Shown here: piece by piece, positions 16,833-24,820 of the stretch
Position numbering within the stretch: the stretch's first letter is position 1
Layout of the letters: every line of letters starts with the position of its first letter
Source: Burkholderia sp. WSM2232
GTDB taxonomy: Bacteria; Pseudomonadota; Gammaproteobacteria; Burkholderiales; Burkholderiaceae
NCBI RefSeq assembly: GCF_000472545.1
Contig: NZ_AWZV01000010.1
Coordinates: 1-64,000, forward strand
Length of the DNA: 64,000 nt
Direction: 5' to 3'
The notes under the pieces: model-generated
Seen by the model: only the letters and a program-made list of their open reading frames with translations
What the model was told of the DNA's origin: nothing
Database searches by the model: none
Made by a program: the position numbers and the translations under genes

Positions 16833-18464
16833 TCAGTGGCCGGACAAAGCCGAGGCCGCGCCGTACACCACGCGCGGATCGTGTTGGCCCTTGTACACAG
16901 CGGGAGCGGATCTGTCGAGCCCGAGTAGTCGGTACACCGCGGTCTGCGCCGAGCGCACCGAATATTCGACGGTGAAAACCACGTCGTTCGGCAACTCGCA
17001 GAACTGTCCGATGAATGCGAGATTCGCCCAGCCCTCGGGCACCACTTGCGGCCGGTCGCCGTGCTTGCGCCGCAGGAACTGGCTCGTGATGAAGGGCATC
17101 AGGCAGGGAATGCAGATCGCGTCGTCGAGAATGCGCTGAGCCTGTGCGTCGATATGCAAATGTCCAAGCAGTTCCGTCATGATCTCGCGGCCTGTGCATT
17201 CGGCCATTGGTTTGGCGACGAAGTTGCCGGGCCGGTCGATGAAGAGCCCATAGCCCCATAACACCTGCACGTCCTTCGGCTGCCCGATGAAATGCGGCTG
17301 ATGCGGCAGCACGATCGAAGCCAGCCAGTTCGACTTGGCAAAGGTGATCAGACCGCCTTCGCCCGGCACATTGCCGGTGAGATCGCGGATCAGGCGAAAG
17401 AGCGTCGGGTCGTGCAGTGTCGCGGTGAATGAGAGCCACCGCGATTCGTCGACGTGATCAGCGAAAACAGACGGATGGCCAAACTCTTCGCGGCCCGCGG
17501 CGAGGGTCTTCCACAACGCCCACGCGCCGCTGCAGTCTTCGCTATTGAAAACAGGCGCGCGGTCCGTGGCGCCCAGGCTCGAGCCCGCCGTCATGGAGCC
17601 GAGCGTGACCATGACATGGTCGTGAGCGCCGAGCACGATTTCGTCGCGACGCCGGTCGTGTTCGCAGAGAATGCCCGCGACGCGGTTCAATTCGCCGCTT
17701 TCGTCATATCGCAGATCGACCACCCGCGTGTTGTTGAGAAACACCACGCCGTGTTCGTCGAGCCACTTGCGCAGCGGCCGCACCATCGAATCGTACTGGT
17801 TGTAGACCGTGCGCATGATGCCGTGCAACTGGTTGAAGCCCGGCGTCATGTGCGCGAAGCGCAACAGGTAGCGGCGGAACTCGGCGGCGCTATGCCAGGG
17901 CTGGAAGGCGAAGGTCGTGCACCACATGATCCAGAAGTTCGTCTCGAAGAAGTCGGGCTCGAAATGATCCGAGATGCGGCTGTTGCCGAGCAGGGCTTCC
18001 GGTTCGAACGAAAGACGGCCGAGGGTGAGCAGATGCGCTTCGGTGAGGCCGTAGGCCGGCGCATCCTCGCGTTTGCCGTCGCGCACGAGCCGCGCTTTGG
18101 ACGAGGTGCGCAGCGTCTCGTTCCAGTCGAAGATTTCCTTCGTCACGCTGCTTCTGCCGTCCAGCGTCGGAATCGAGTCGAACAGGTCGTAGGTGCACAG
18201 GTACTTGCTTTCCAGCATGCGGCCGCCGCGCACGACGTAACCATGCTCGGGCGTGCCCGCGCCGTCCAGACTGCCGCCCGCCTTGCCGAGCGATTCCAGA
18301 ATCGTGATGCGGCAGCCGGGCACGTCGGCGTCGCGAATCAGAAACGCGGCCGCAGCGAGCGACGCAATGCCGCCGCCGACCAGATAGAAATGGCCTGATT
18401 CGCCTGCTTTTGCGCGGGCCGCAGCCGTGAGCGGATGCATGCCGGCGTGTTCATTGTGATTCAT
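16833..18464 (-). CDS. ohyA: Oleate hydratase (67-kDa myosin-cross-reactive antigen family)
   Basis: 543 residues from ATG 18464, preceded by GGGGA at a 6-nt spacing. The N-terminal FYLVGGGIASLAAAAF (glycines 30-32) is the FAD-binding turn, and the whole length fits the MCRA family. These FAD enzymes add water to the cis-9 double bond of oleate to give 10-hydroxystearate, and act on free unsaturated fatty acids at the membrane. The gene has an FNR box 65 bp upstream, so hydration of fatty acids appears tied to low oxygen here. Confidence 0.92.
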   Translation of the reverse strand: MNHNEHAGMHPLTAAARAKAGESGHFYLVGGGIASLAAAAFLIRDADVPGCRITILESLGKAGGSLDGAGTPEHGYVVRGGRMLESKYLCTYDLFDSIPTLDGRSSVTKEIFDWNETLRTSSKARLVRDGKREDAPAYGLTEAHLLTLGRLSFEPEALLGNSRISDHFEPDFFETNFWIMWCTTFAFQPWHSAAEFRRYLLRFAHMTPGFNQLHGIMRTVYNQYDSMVRPLRKWLDEHGVVFLNNTRVVDLRYDESGELNRVAGILCEHDRRRDEIVLGAHDHVMVTLGSMTAGSSLGATDRAPVFNSEDCSGAWALWKTLAAGREEFGHPSVFADHVDESRWLSFTATLHDPTLFRLIRDLTGNVPGEGGLITFAKSNWLASIVLPHQPHFIGQPKDVQVLWGYGLFIDRPGNFVAKPMAECTGREIMTELLGHLHIDAQAQRILDDAICIPCLMPFITSQFLRRKHGDRPQVVPEGWANLAFIGQFCELPNDVVFTVEYSVRSAQTAVYRLLGLDRSAPAVYKGQHDPRVVYGAASALSGH

Positions 18465-18528
18465 TTGGGGTTCCCCGCGGGTAATGGCCGTGAACGTAGA
18501 GACCTTACCTGCGCAGCGGGGACGCTCG

Positions 18529-18542
18529 TTGCGCTGGATCAA
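18529..18542 (-). promoter_or_regulatory. FNR box (TTGCGCTGGATCAA) for the oleate hydratase gene
   Basis: One half-site is complete (ATCAA) and the other is degenerate (TTGCG). On the minus strand the hexamer TAAGGT runs 18507 to 18502, with its first base 28.5 nt from the box centre. Confidence 0.65.
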
Positions 18543-18597
18543 TCGGAGGCGGCCTCCGGCAGGACGGTTGCACGCCGGTCGCAGCACTGTGATGCCG

Positions 18598-18611
18598 TTG
18601 ATGCAGGTCAA
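18598..18611 (+). promoter_or_regulatory. FNR box (TTGATGCAGGTCAA) for the hibernation-factor/Usp unit
   Basis: Nine of ten consensus bases. A weaker -10 candidate, CATGAT, starts at 18634, one base off the spacing seen at the other boxes. The first gene downstream starts at 18718. Confidence 0.7.
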
Positions 18612-18717
18612 TCGACAGAAATGGATACACGCCCATGATCCTGTCATCGACCCGCCGATGCACGCGGCTTTCGCTGCACCGACGGTCGGGATCAGGCACA
18701 GCACGCGTGGAGGCAGT

Positions 18718-19056
18718 ATGGGAATCGATATGCAGATCGTGTACCTCGGGTTTGCCGGGTCTGCGCAAATCGAGTCCGAGGCCGCGGTGCAACTGGTGCG
18801 CCTGGAGCGTTTCAGTCGCGCCATTTCCGGATGCCATCTTGCGCTCGAAGCGATCCGCGAGCATGCACCGAAAGATGCGGCCAGCGCGATTCGCGGGCCG
18901 CAGGAGCGCTTTTTCGACGCGCGCCTCGATCTCGTGCTCCGCAGCGGGGAACTGGTGCCGGTCGAACATCGGCAGAGTGCGGACGCCGACCGGGCAGTGC
19001 ATGAGGCTTTCGACGCGGCCGAGCGCTTGCTCGAGCGTGAGACCGCACGGCGCTGA
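18718..19056 (+). CDS. HPF/RaiA-like ribosome-associated protein (putative hibernation factor)
   Basis: 112 residues from ATG 18718, with GGAGGC just upstream. The start MQIVYLGF with residues following MGID, the middle DARLDLVLRSGELVPVEH and the end AFDAAERLLERE follow the beta-alpha-beta-beta-beta-alpha pattern of HPF/RaiA proteins, although overall similarity is low. Such proteins bind the 30S decoding region and inactivate ribosomes during stasis. The FNR box upstream and the Usp gene 37 bp downstream support a dormancy role. It lacks the C-terminal dimerisation domain of long HPF. Confidence 0.68.
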   Translation: MGIDMQIVYLGFAGSAQIESEAAVQLVRLERFSRAISGCHLALEAIREHAPKDAASAIRGPQERFFDARLDLVLRSGELVPVEHRQSADADRAVHEAFDAAERLLERETARR

Positions 19057-19093
19057 AGGCAGCGCTGCCGCTTACCTTTTTCTGGAGCCGGTT

Positions 19094-19567
19094 ATGTATT
19101 CGAACATTGTGGTGGCGCTCGACGGCAGCGATGCGGCCAAACGCGCGCTGGCAGAAGCGATTCAGCTTGCGAAGCTCTCGCGCGGCAAGGTGACGGCTGT
19201 CTACGTGGTAGACCAGTCGGCGGCATTCACGTACGCGGGCGCCTGCGATCCGCATCTTCTGACGGACGCCGCGCGCCAGGTCGGCGTCACGCTGTTGCAT
19301 GGGGCGCTCGAGCAGATGCGCGAACTGAACCTGGCGGGCGAAACCGAAATCGTGCAAACGCAAGGCATTTCGGATGACATCGCGACCGCGTTGCTGCGCT
19401 GTGTCGAGCGGCGCGGCGCGGACCTCGTCGTGATGGGCACGCATGGAAGGCGGGGATTGCGGCGCATGGTCATTGGCAGCGTGGCGGAGCGCGTTGTCCG
19501 CTTCGCGACGTGTCCTGTGCTGCTGATTCGCGAGCCCGAGGACGCCGGGCGTGAGGCGCGGGCTTAA
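19094..19567 (+). CDS. Universal stress protein UspA family (ATP-binding type)
   Basis: 157 residues from ATG 19094 (GGAG 8 nt upstream). A single Usp domain from MYSNIVVALDGS to [16 protein letters not shown], with the complete G-x2-G-x9-G-S ATP motif. It is close kin to the Usp encoded at 13259-13762. It is probably in one unit with the hibernation-factor gene upstream and may be read through into the phosphate acetyltransferase-like gene 91 bp downstream. Confidence 0.92.
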   Translation: MYSNIVVALDGSDAAKRALAEAIQLAKLSRGKVTAVYVVDQSAAFTYAGACDPHLLTDAARQVGVTLLHGALEQMRELNLAGETEIVQTQGISDDIATALLRCVERRGADLVVMGTHGRRGLRRMVIGSVAERVVRFATCPVLLIREPEDAGREARA

Positions 19568-19658
19568 AGCGCTGCGGGCGCTGCTCGCGCCGGTCTTCTC
19601 CGTCTTCCTGACGGTCGACGCCATGCTGCAAGCAGCGCCCCCGCGTAGCTCCTGACGA

Positions 19659-20696
19659 GTGACTCCCAAGGTGCAAAACGACCCATCGCAGACGAACGCA
19701 TATCAGCCAACCGCCGTGCCGGCCGCCAACGCGTTACCTGGACTCATGCAGGGGCCGCACGGCGAGCCGTCGCTCCTGCTGCAACTGGCGCTGGCGCGCG
19801 CGCCGCTGCGGGTCGCCGTGGTGCATCCGTGCGACAGCCCAAGCCTTGCCGCGCTCAGTGCGGCCCGCGGGGCCGGCCTGATCGATGCGCTGATCGTGGG
19901 TCCGCGCGAGCGCATCAAGGCGCTTGCGTCAGCGGCACATATCGATCTGTCCGGCATCGAAATAGACGATGTGCCGCACAGTCACGCGGCCGCGGCGCGC
20001 GCCGTACAACTGGCGGCTCGTGCCGAAGTGCGGGCGCTGATGAAAGGCAGCCTGCATACAGACGAACTGATGGGCGCCGTCGTCGACGCGCAGTCCGGCA
20101 TACGGACCGGCAAGCGCATCTCCCACTGCTTCCTCGTGCAACTGCCTTCGTATGCGCGTCCGTTCATCATGACCGACGCCGCGATCAACGTCGCGCCGGA
20201 CCTCGAACAGAAGCGAGGCATCGTTCAGAACGCAATCGACCTGGCGCACGCACTCGGCCTTGCGCTGCCGCGAGTCGCGATTCTCAGCGCGGTCGAAACC
20301 GTCAATCCGCAGATGCGTTCGACGCTCGATGCGGCAGCGCTCTCGAAGATGGCCGACCGCGGGCAGTTGAGCGGCGCGCTGGTCGACGGGCCGCTTGCAT
20401 TCGACAATGCCATCTCGGTGCGAGCCGCGCGTCTGAAGGGAATCGCCTCGCCGGTCGCGGGGCGCGCCGATATTCTGGTGGTCCCCGATCTCGAAGCCGG
20501 CAACATGCTCGTCAAGCAGCTCGAGTTTCTGAGCGGGGCGGCGAGCGCGGGCATTGTCATCGGCGCGAAGGTGCCTATCGTGCTGACGAGCCGGGCGGAC
20601 AGTGTGTCTGCGCGCATCGCCTCGTGTGCGCTGGCGGCGTTGATGGCTCCTCGCGAGGATCGCGAAGACGGGACGGGCCATCTGCGCTCTGCCTGA
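19659..20696 (+). CDS. Phosphate acetyl/butyryltransferase family protein
   Basis: 345 residues from GTG 19659; a GTG at 19671 is an alternative. The first 50 residues are low-similarity, then a PTA_PTB domain follows (APLRVAVVHPCDSPSLAAL ... VRALMKGSLHTDELM ... PFIMTDAAINVAPD). These enzymes exchange acyl-CoA and acyl-phosphate. With acetate kinase they make ATP from acetyl-CoA during oxygen limitation. No acetate kinase gene is adjacent in this window, unlike the usual pairing, so the partner must be encoded elsewhere. Confidence 0.85.
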   Translation: MTPKVQNDPSQTNAYQPTAVPAANALPGLMQGPHGEPSLLLQLALARAPLRVAVVHPCDSPSLAALSAARGAGLIDALIVGPRERIKALASAAHIDLSGIEIDDVPHSHAAAARAVQLAARAEVRALMKGSLHTDELMGAVVDAQSGIRTGKRISHCFLVQLPSYARPFIMTDAAINVAPDLEQKRGIVQNAIDLAHALGLALPRVAILSAVETVNPQMRSTLDAAALSKMADRGQLSGALVDGPLAFDNAISVRAARLKGIASPVAGRADILVVPDLEAGNMLVKQLEFLSGAASAGIVIGAKVPIVLTSRADSVSARIASCALAALMAPREDREDGTGHLRSA

Positions 20697-20802
20697 ACTC
20701 GGGGCTGCAAGTCGCCCGCGGGTGGGACGCCGCAGGCGGAGCGCGTGAAGCACTCGGGCGGCGGCCGTCTCGCTTGGCCGGAACAGCGCGCTTGCCTTTG
20801 CG

Positions 20803-20895
20803 CGTTCGAGCGCAAGCTTCGAAGCCCAACGTTCAAGCGCAACGTTCGACCGCAACCTTGAAGCGCAACGTCCAAGCCCAACCCTTCGAGCGCAA
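20803..20895. repeat. Degenerate 13-bp tandem repeat, about seven units
   Basis: Units resemble CGTTCAAGCGCAA. I read them at 20803-20815, 20817-20829, 20830-20842, 20843-20855, 20856-20868, 20869-20881 and 20883-20895. The four from 20830 to 20881 abut exactly; one extra base separates units 1/2 and 6/7. The array sits between the convergent acetyltransferase-like and nitroreductase genes and ends next to the nitroreductase stop codon. Function unknown; the rest of the 20697-20896 gap holds nothing I recognise. Confidence 0.75.
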
Positions 20896-20896
20896 T

Positions 20897-21571
20897 TCAC
20901 GCCGCCGACGACCCGCCGCCCTCGAAATGCCCGACGGTTTGCGCAAGCACCGGCACGCTGTCGCGCGACAGACGCATCTCGGCGCCCAGCGTGCTGCGGT
21001 TCAGCCAGCTTCGCGCGGTCACGGCAAGTCCGGCCGCGGCACAGAACAGATAGACGTTCTGCACGATGGCGCCAGCGCTCGCATAAGCGAACAGCTCGCG
21101 TTGAGACGGAGCGATGTCCTGCATGCGCGCGAGGTCGGCCACGTACACCAGTTCGAGCGGCGCTTCGCCGACGAAGTCCTGATAGCCGGTCAGCGCGCGC
21201 AGATCGGCCGCAATCACCAGATCAAGGCAATGTTGCCGCGCATCGTAGCGATACATGCCGCGCGCGAGCGCCGCATACACGTCGATTTCATGCAAGGCGA
21301 GCACGGACGGCGCCGTGCGTCTGTCGTTGCCTTCCGGATCTGTGCGGTTCACGCCGTTGGCAGCCCATAGCAGTTGCCCGAGCGTGGCGTCGTTAAGTTC
21401 GGTCGACGCGAAGCGGCGCGTGGTGCGTCGTTTCGCGAAGGCGTCGAGGATCGGCATGCCGCCGCTCGACACCGGCGGCGGCAACGCAATGCGCGGCGCG
21501 GCCTCGCCATGCACAGGACGCGCACACGTCGCGTCGGGTCTTGTCGTGCCAAGTCTGAAATAGTGCTTCAT
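20897..21571 (-). CDS. Nitroreductase family protein (SagB-like)
   Basis: 224 residues from ATG 21571. After a 35-residue leader, the domain begins with AKRRTTRRFASTELND, the FMN-binding arginine motif of nitroreductases, and QLLWAANGVNR follows the family pattern. The FMN flavoprotein probably uses NAD(P)H. It lies 29 bp after the Acg-type nitroreductase gene, so both are likely driven by the FNR box at 22694. The physiological substrate is not evident. The TGA side borders the 13-bp repeat array. Confidence 0.85.
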   Translation of the reverse strand: MKHYFRLGTTRPDATCARPVHGEAAPRIALPPPVSSGGMPILDAFAKRRTTRRFASTELNDATLGQLLWAANGVNRTDPEGNDRRTAPSVLALHEIDVYAALARGMYRYDARQHCLDLVIAADLRALTGYQDFVGEAPLELVYVADLARMQDIAPSQRELFAYASAGAIVQNVYLFCAAAGLAVTARSWLNRSTLGAEMRLSRDSVPVLAQTVGHFEGGGSSAA

Positions 21572-21600
21572 AGCAGTTTCACCGGACAAACGTGGGTGCT

Positions 21601-22635
21601 TCACGACACAACCTCGGCGAGCGGGCGGCGCGGCGAATGAGCCGCTGTCCGCGCGCCGCGGCCGAGGCGCAACATGAGTTGCGGAATCGCCTCCATGACG
21701 AGCAGCGTGCGTAGCCGCTCGCGCAGCGCGCTCACCTCGATCGGCTGGTTCAGATACGAGGCCGTGACGCCCGCATTGGCCGCAACCAGCAGCAGCCGTT
21801 CGAGCGCCTGACCGGCGGCGAGCCATGCCGGCGCGTCGTCGCTCGGCGTCGCGAGGCAGACGAGCAGCGGCGAGCCTTCCGCAAGCGCATGATGCGCGGC
21901 CGCAAGCCCCCCGCCCAGATCGAAGGTGCGTACCACCGAGGCAAGCAGCGGCGCCGCGAGATCCAGCAGCGCGCTCATGCGCGGCGACATTGCGGGCATG
22001 CCGTCATCGCGGCGGCGCGGGTGAATCCAGCTCGCCAGCTCGCGACGAAAGCGCGGGTCGTCGAACTGGATGCGGTCCGCCTCGGCGACCAGTTCGGCCA
22101 CTTTCTCGCGCACCGTGGCGCTCGAGATGCACACGGCGTCCGCGCCCTCGGCCTCGGCCGCGTCGACGAGTTGTTGCAGCACGCCCACGGGCAGCGGCTC
22201 GTCCCTGAAGATTTCGCGCGTCGTGACGCGCTGGCCAATCGCAGGAAAGAGCGCTGCCAGTGCGGCATCGCAATGGCCGTCGGGCACGATCCGCAGTTGC
22301 GCCAGCACGTCCGGATCGAAGCGAGATGGAAGCAGCGTGATCGCGTAGGCGAGCCCGAAGTGGCTGAGCGCCACGCGCAGATTGAGGAGCGCCGCGCCGC
22401 AGCTGATCATCAGCTCGCGATCGAACGGATCGACCACGGGCAGCGCCCGCAGCCGGTCGGCGCACAAAGTCGCGCTGTCGCCGTCCACGATGAAATGCCA
22501 CGGCTGCGTGTTGTGATTGGACGGCGCCAGCACCGCATAGCGCAGCGCGAAGCGCAGCTTGTCCTGAGTGCTCGCGGTGCTGTCGAGTTCATGTTCGTCG
22601 ACGGCCCAGGCGGCCGACTGTGGCAGTTGGCTCAT
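21601..22635 (-). CDS. Acg-type nitroreductase family protein
   Basis: 344 residues from ATG 22635, with CAGGAG 8 nt upstream. The long form with APSNHNTQPWHF (FMN contact) near residue 40 and a degenerate second half is typical of the Acg family. The best known member, Rv2032 of Mycobacterium tuberculosis, belongs to the DosR hypoxia regulon and is thought to bind or sequester FMN rather than reduce nitro compounds. It faces Hsp20 across a region with two FNR boxes. Confidence 0.85.
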   Translation of the reverse strand: MSQLPQSAAWAVDEHELDSTASTQDKLRFALRYAVLAPSNHNTQPWHFIVDGDSATLCADRLRALPVVDPFDRELMISCGAALLNLRVALSHFGLAYAITLLPSRFDPDVLAQLRIVPDGHCDAALAALFPAIGQRVTTREIFRDEPLPVGVLQQLVDAAEAEGADAVCISSATVREKVAELVAEADRIQFDDPRFRRELASWIHPRRRDDGMPAMSPRMSALLDLAAPLLASVVRTFDLGGGLAAAHHALAEGSPLLVCLATPSDDAPAWLAAGQALERLLLVAANAGVTASYLNQPIEVSALRERLRTLLVMEAIPQLMLRLGRGARTAAHSPRRPLAEVVS

Positions 22636-22693
22636 GTCGTGGTCTCCTGCACGATTCCGTGTTGTCACTGTGTCAGGCTGAGCCGCGCGGGGA

Positions 22694-22707
22694 TTGATCT
22701 GGATCAG
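22694..22707 (-). promoter_or_regulatory. FNR box (TTGATCTGGATCAG) for the nitroreductase operon
   Basis: Nine of ten consensus bases, 59 bp before the nitroreductase ATG. At the usual 28.5-nt spacing the minus strand reads CACAGT (22672 to 22667), a weak -10. Confidence 0.75.
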
Positions 22708-22872
22708 CCGGCGTGCAAGGGGCGAATTCGCGGCAGACATGCGCCTCGGCGGCATTGCTGTAACTCGAAGGCTGAAGCTGGATCGGCAGGTCGCAATGCC
22801 GGTGTCCATTGCTTCGATGTGTCGCAGCGCACGAGCTGCGGCATTGCGCGCATCGCTCGCCATGCGGCCCGC

Positions 22873-22886
22873 TTGACACATGTCAA
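22873..22886 (+). promoter_or_regulatory. FNR box (TTGACACATGTCAA), perfect palindrome, for hsp20
   Basis: A fully symmetric 14-mer. A -10 hexamer TACAGT starts at 22908, 28.5 nt from the box centre, predicting a transcript start near 22920 and a leader of about 150 nt before the Hsp20 ATG. Confidence 0.8.
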
Positions 22887-23068
22887 TCGGCGCCCGGCAG
22901 CGAGGCCTACAGTCATTCATACAGCGAACCGGTGCTGTCGCCAGACGTGAGCGTAGGTGATGCATCGCGGCACGCTGCAGCGCGCCGTTTCCTGTTCGCG
23001 TTTGCGCGACTGGTTGCGCGTGCAACGCAATTCTCTTTCGTAACGTCAATGACGAGGCCAGGAGCACG

Positions 23069-23497
23069 ATGATGAGCAACTTGACACGATTCGATCCCTT
23101 TGCGCTGGAGCCCATGTCCGAACTGTTCCAGGGACTGTTCCGCCCGATGCGCGGCGCGGGCGGCGAGCCGCTTGCCGATATCAAGCTCGACGTAACGGAG
23201 AGCGACACCGCCTACACCGTGAAGGCCGAATTGCCGGGAGTCGAGAAAAAGGACATCGATGTGAAGATCGACGGCAACCTGGTTTCGATCAGCGCAAAAG
23301 TCGAGCGGAAACAGGAAATGAAGGAAGGCGAACGGGTGATTCGCCGGGAGCGCTATGCGGGCGCGGTCAGCCGTGCCTTTTCGCTGGCGAGCGAAGTCGA
23401 CGAGGGCTCCGCCGCAGCAGAGTACAAGGACGGCGTGCTCTCGCTGACACTGCCGAAAAAGGCATCGTCCGAGCGCAAGCGCCTGCAGATCAACTGA
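23069..23497 (+). CDS. Small heat shock protein Hsp20 (alpha-crystallin family)
   Basis: 142 residues; ATG at 23069 or the next codon, with GGAGCACG upstream. An alpha-crystallin domain runs from about 38 to 132 (DIKLDVTESDTAYTVKAELPG ... YKDGVLSLTLPKK, cited in parts), with the conserved A-x3-G-V-L element. An ATP-independent cytoplasmic holdase. It is first in a unit with the BON-domain gene 76 bp downstream and has its own FNR box, which mirrors HspX in the mycobacterial hypoxia regulon. Confidence 0.94.
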   Translation: MMSNLTRFDPFALEPMSELFQGLFRPMRGAGGEPLADIKLDVTESDTAYTVKAELPGVEKKDIDVKIDGNLVSISAKVERKQEMKEGERVIRRERYAGAVSRAFSLASEVDEGSAAAEYKDGVLSLTLPKKASSERKRLQIN

Positions 23498-23573
23498 GCC
23501 CGAGGGTGCAGCGCACGCCGCAAGCTCGCGTATGCCGCGACGCGCACGTTGTTACGCCAACAAGGAGCACGCA

Positions 23574-24224
23574 ATGAAGTCGGACTTCGAATTGAAACGT
23601 CAGGTCGAGGAAGAATTGGCCTGGGATCCGGCGGTCGACAGCACCGACATCGGCGTCGAAGTGCGCGATCGCATCGTGACGTTGTCGGGTCATCCATCCA
23701 GCTACGCAGAGAAGCTCGCGGCGGAAAAGGCGGCGCAACGCGTAGCCGGTGTCAAGGCCGTAGTGATCGAGATGAGCATTCGCTTGCCGCACGCGGACGT
23801 GCGCACCGACGAAGAAATCGCCAACGCTGTTCGCACCATGATGCGCTGGACCGTCGGCCTGAGCGAAGAAGCCGTCAAGGTGCAGGTCGAGAAAGGCTGG
23901 GTGACGTTAAGCGGCGAGGTCGACCGCGCCTATCAGAGCCATGTCGCGACCCGAACCATTTCGCACATGCGCGGCGTGACGGGCGTATCGAACCTGATAC
24001 GCATCGGCGGCGAGGCAGCCGCGCAGGATATCGGCGAACAGATCGGCAAGGCATTGCAGCGTCATGCCGAACGCGAGGCGAAGCACATCGAGGTCAAGGT
24101 GCACGAGGGAACGGTCACGCTGACAGGCAAGGTCGGCTCCGCGGCCGAGCGCTCGGCGGTGCGCGGCGCGGCCTGGTCGGCGCCGGGCGTGCATGCGGTC
24201 GTCGACGATCTGACGGTGGCGTAG
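23574..24224 (+). CDS. Triple BON-domain protein
   Basis: 216 residues from ATG 23574 (AAGGAGCACGCA upstream). Three BON repeats are visible, at about 3-70, 78-146 and 150-215, each with the VxVxxGxVTLxGxV pattern (e.g. VQVEKGWVTLSGEVD). There is no signal peptide, so unlike OsmY this form should be cytoplasmic. BON domains bind phospholipid surfaces. It follows hsp20 in the same direction and is likely co-expressed under low oxygen. Confidence 0.88.
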   Translation: MKSDFELKRQVEEELAWDPAVDSTDIGVEVRDRIVTLSGHPSSYAEKLAAEKAAQRVAGVKAVVIEMSIRLPHADVRTDEEIANAVRTMMRWTVGLSEEAVKVQVEKGWVTLSGEVDRAYQSHVATRTISHMRGVTGVSNLIRIGGEAAAQDIGEQIGKALQRHAEREAKHIEVKVHEGTVTLTGKVGSAAERSAVRGAAWSAPGVHAVVDDLTVA

Positions 24225-24251
24225 AGGCGCGCCCGATCATCGCGCCAGAGG

Positions 24252-24617
24252 TCAGCCGCTGTTCCGGGGTAACTTGAGCGCAGTGGAGGCGGCGGCATCG
24301 TCGAGCGCGTCGAGCCGCGCGAGCAGCGCGCAGGCGCGGGCGGTTAGGCGCCCTGTCGCGTCGGTGGCATCCGTCGCATCGGCCACGCACTGGATGCGGG
24401 CTCGCCAGTAGGCCAGCTCGAACACGGCAAGAGGGGGCAGCCGTGCTTCCTGTTCCAGCAATCGTTCCAGCTGTCCGATCATCGAGACGATGTGGGCAAG
24501 CTCGCGCTCGGCGTGGCTATTGGGCACCATGAGATGGGCGGGTCCGGTTGCGCAAGGCGTGGGGGCCGTCGGATGGGAAGGGGAAGCCACGACTGCCACG
24601 CGAATGCCGCGATGCAA
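24252..24617 (-). CDS. Hypothetical protein behind an FNR promoter
   Basis: Up to 121 residues if the TTG at 24617 is used; an ATG at 24530 gives 92 residues and includes all the regular sequence (ERELAHIVSMIGQLERLLEQE onward, in helical style). The predicted FNR transcript starts near 24634, which allows either start. The protein looks fully helical with a short DAT repeat (ADATDATDATG). I recognise no family, but the promoter places it in the low-oxygen regulon. Confidence 0.6.
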   Translation of the reverse strand: MHRGIRVAVVASPSHPTAPTPCATGPAHLMVPNSHAERELAHIVSMIGQLERLLEQEARLPPLAVFELAYWRARIQCVADATDATDATGRLTARACALLARLDALDDAAASTALKLPRNSG

Positions 24618-24667
24618 GGACTTGGTGCTTCCGTCCGCTCAGGATAGGTGTGTCTGCGGATCGGCAA

Positions 24668-24681
24668 TTGATCTGAGTCAA
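24668..24681 (-). promoter_or_regulatory. FNR box (TTGATCTGAGTCAA) for the hypothetical gene at 24252-24617
   Basis: Nine of ten consensus bases. A minus-strand -10 TATCCT runs 24646 to 24641, starting 28.5 nt from the box centre. This strongly suggests a real promoter even though the protein is unknown. Confidence 0.8.
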
Positions 24682-24820
24682 GCGCCGGGTTTTGAAGTGG
24701 GTCGGCTGGATCTGCGCCGCGGGTCGCGTGAAAAGGCCCACGCCTGAAGAACCGATGATAGGAACCTCTCCAACGTTAGTGCCGCAACGCACCTGCAATC
24801 CGCTTTAGAGCAGCGCCGGC

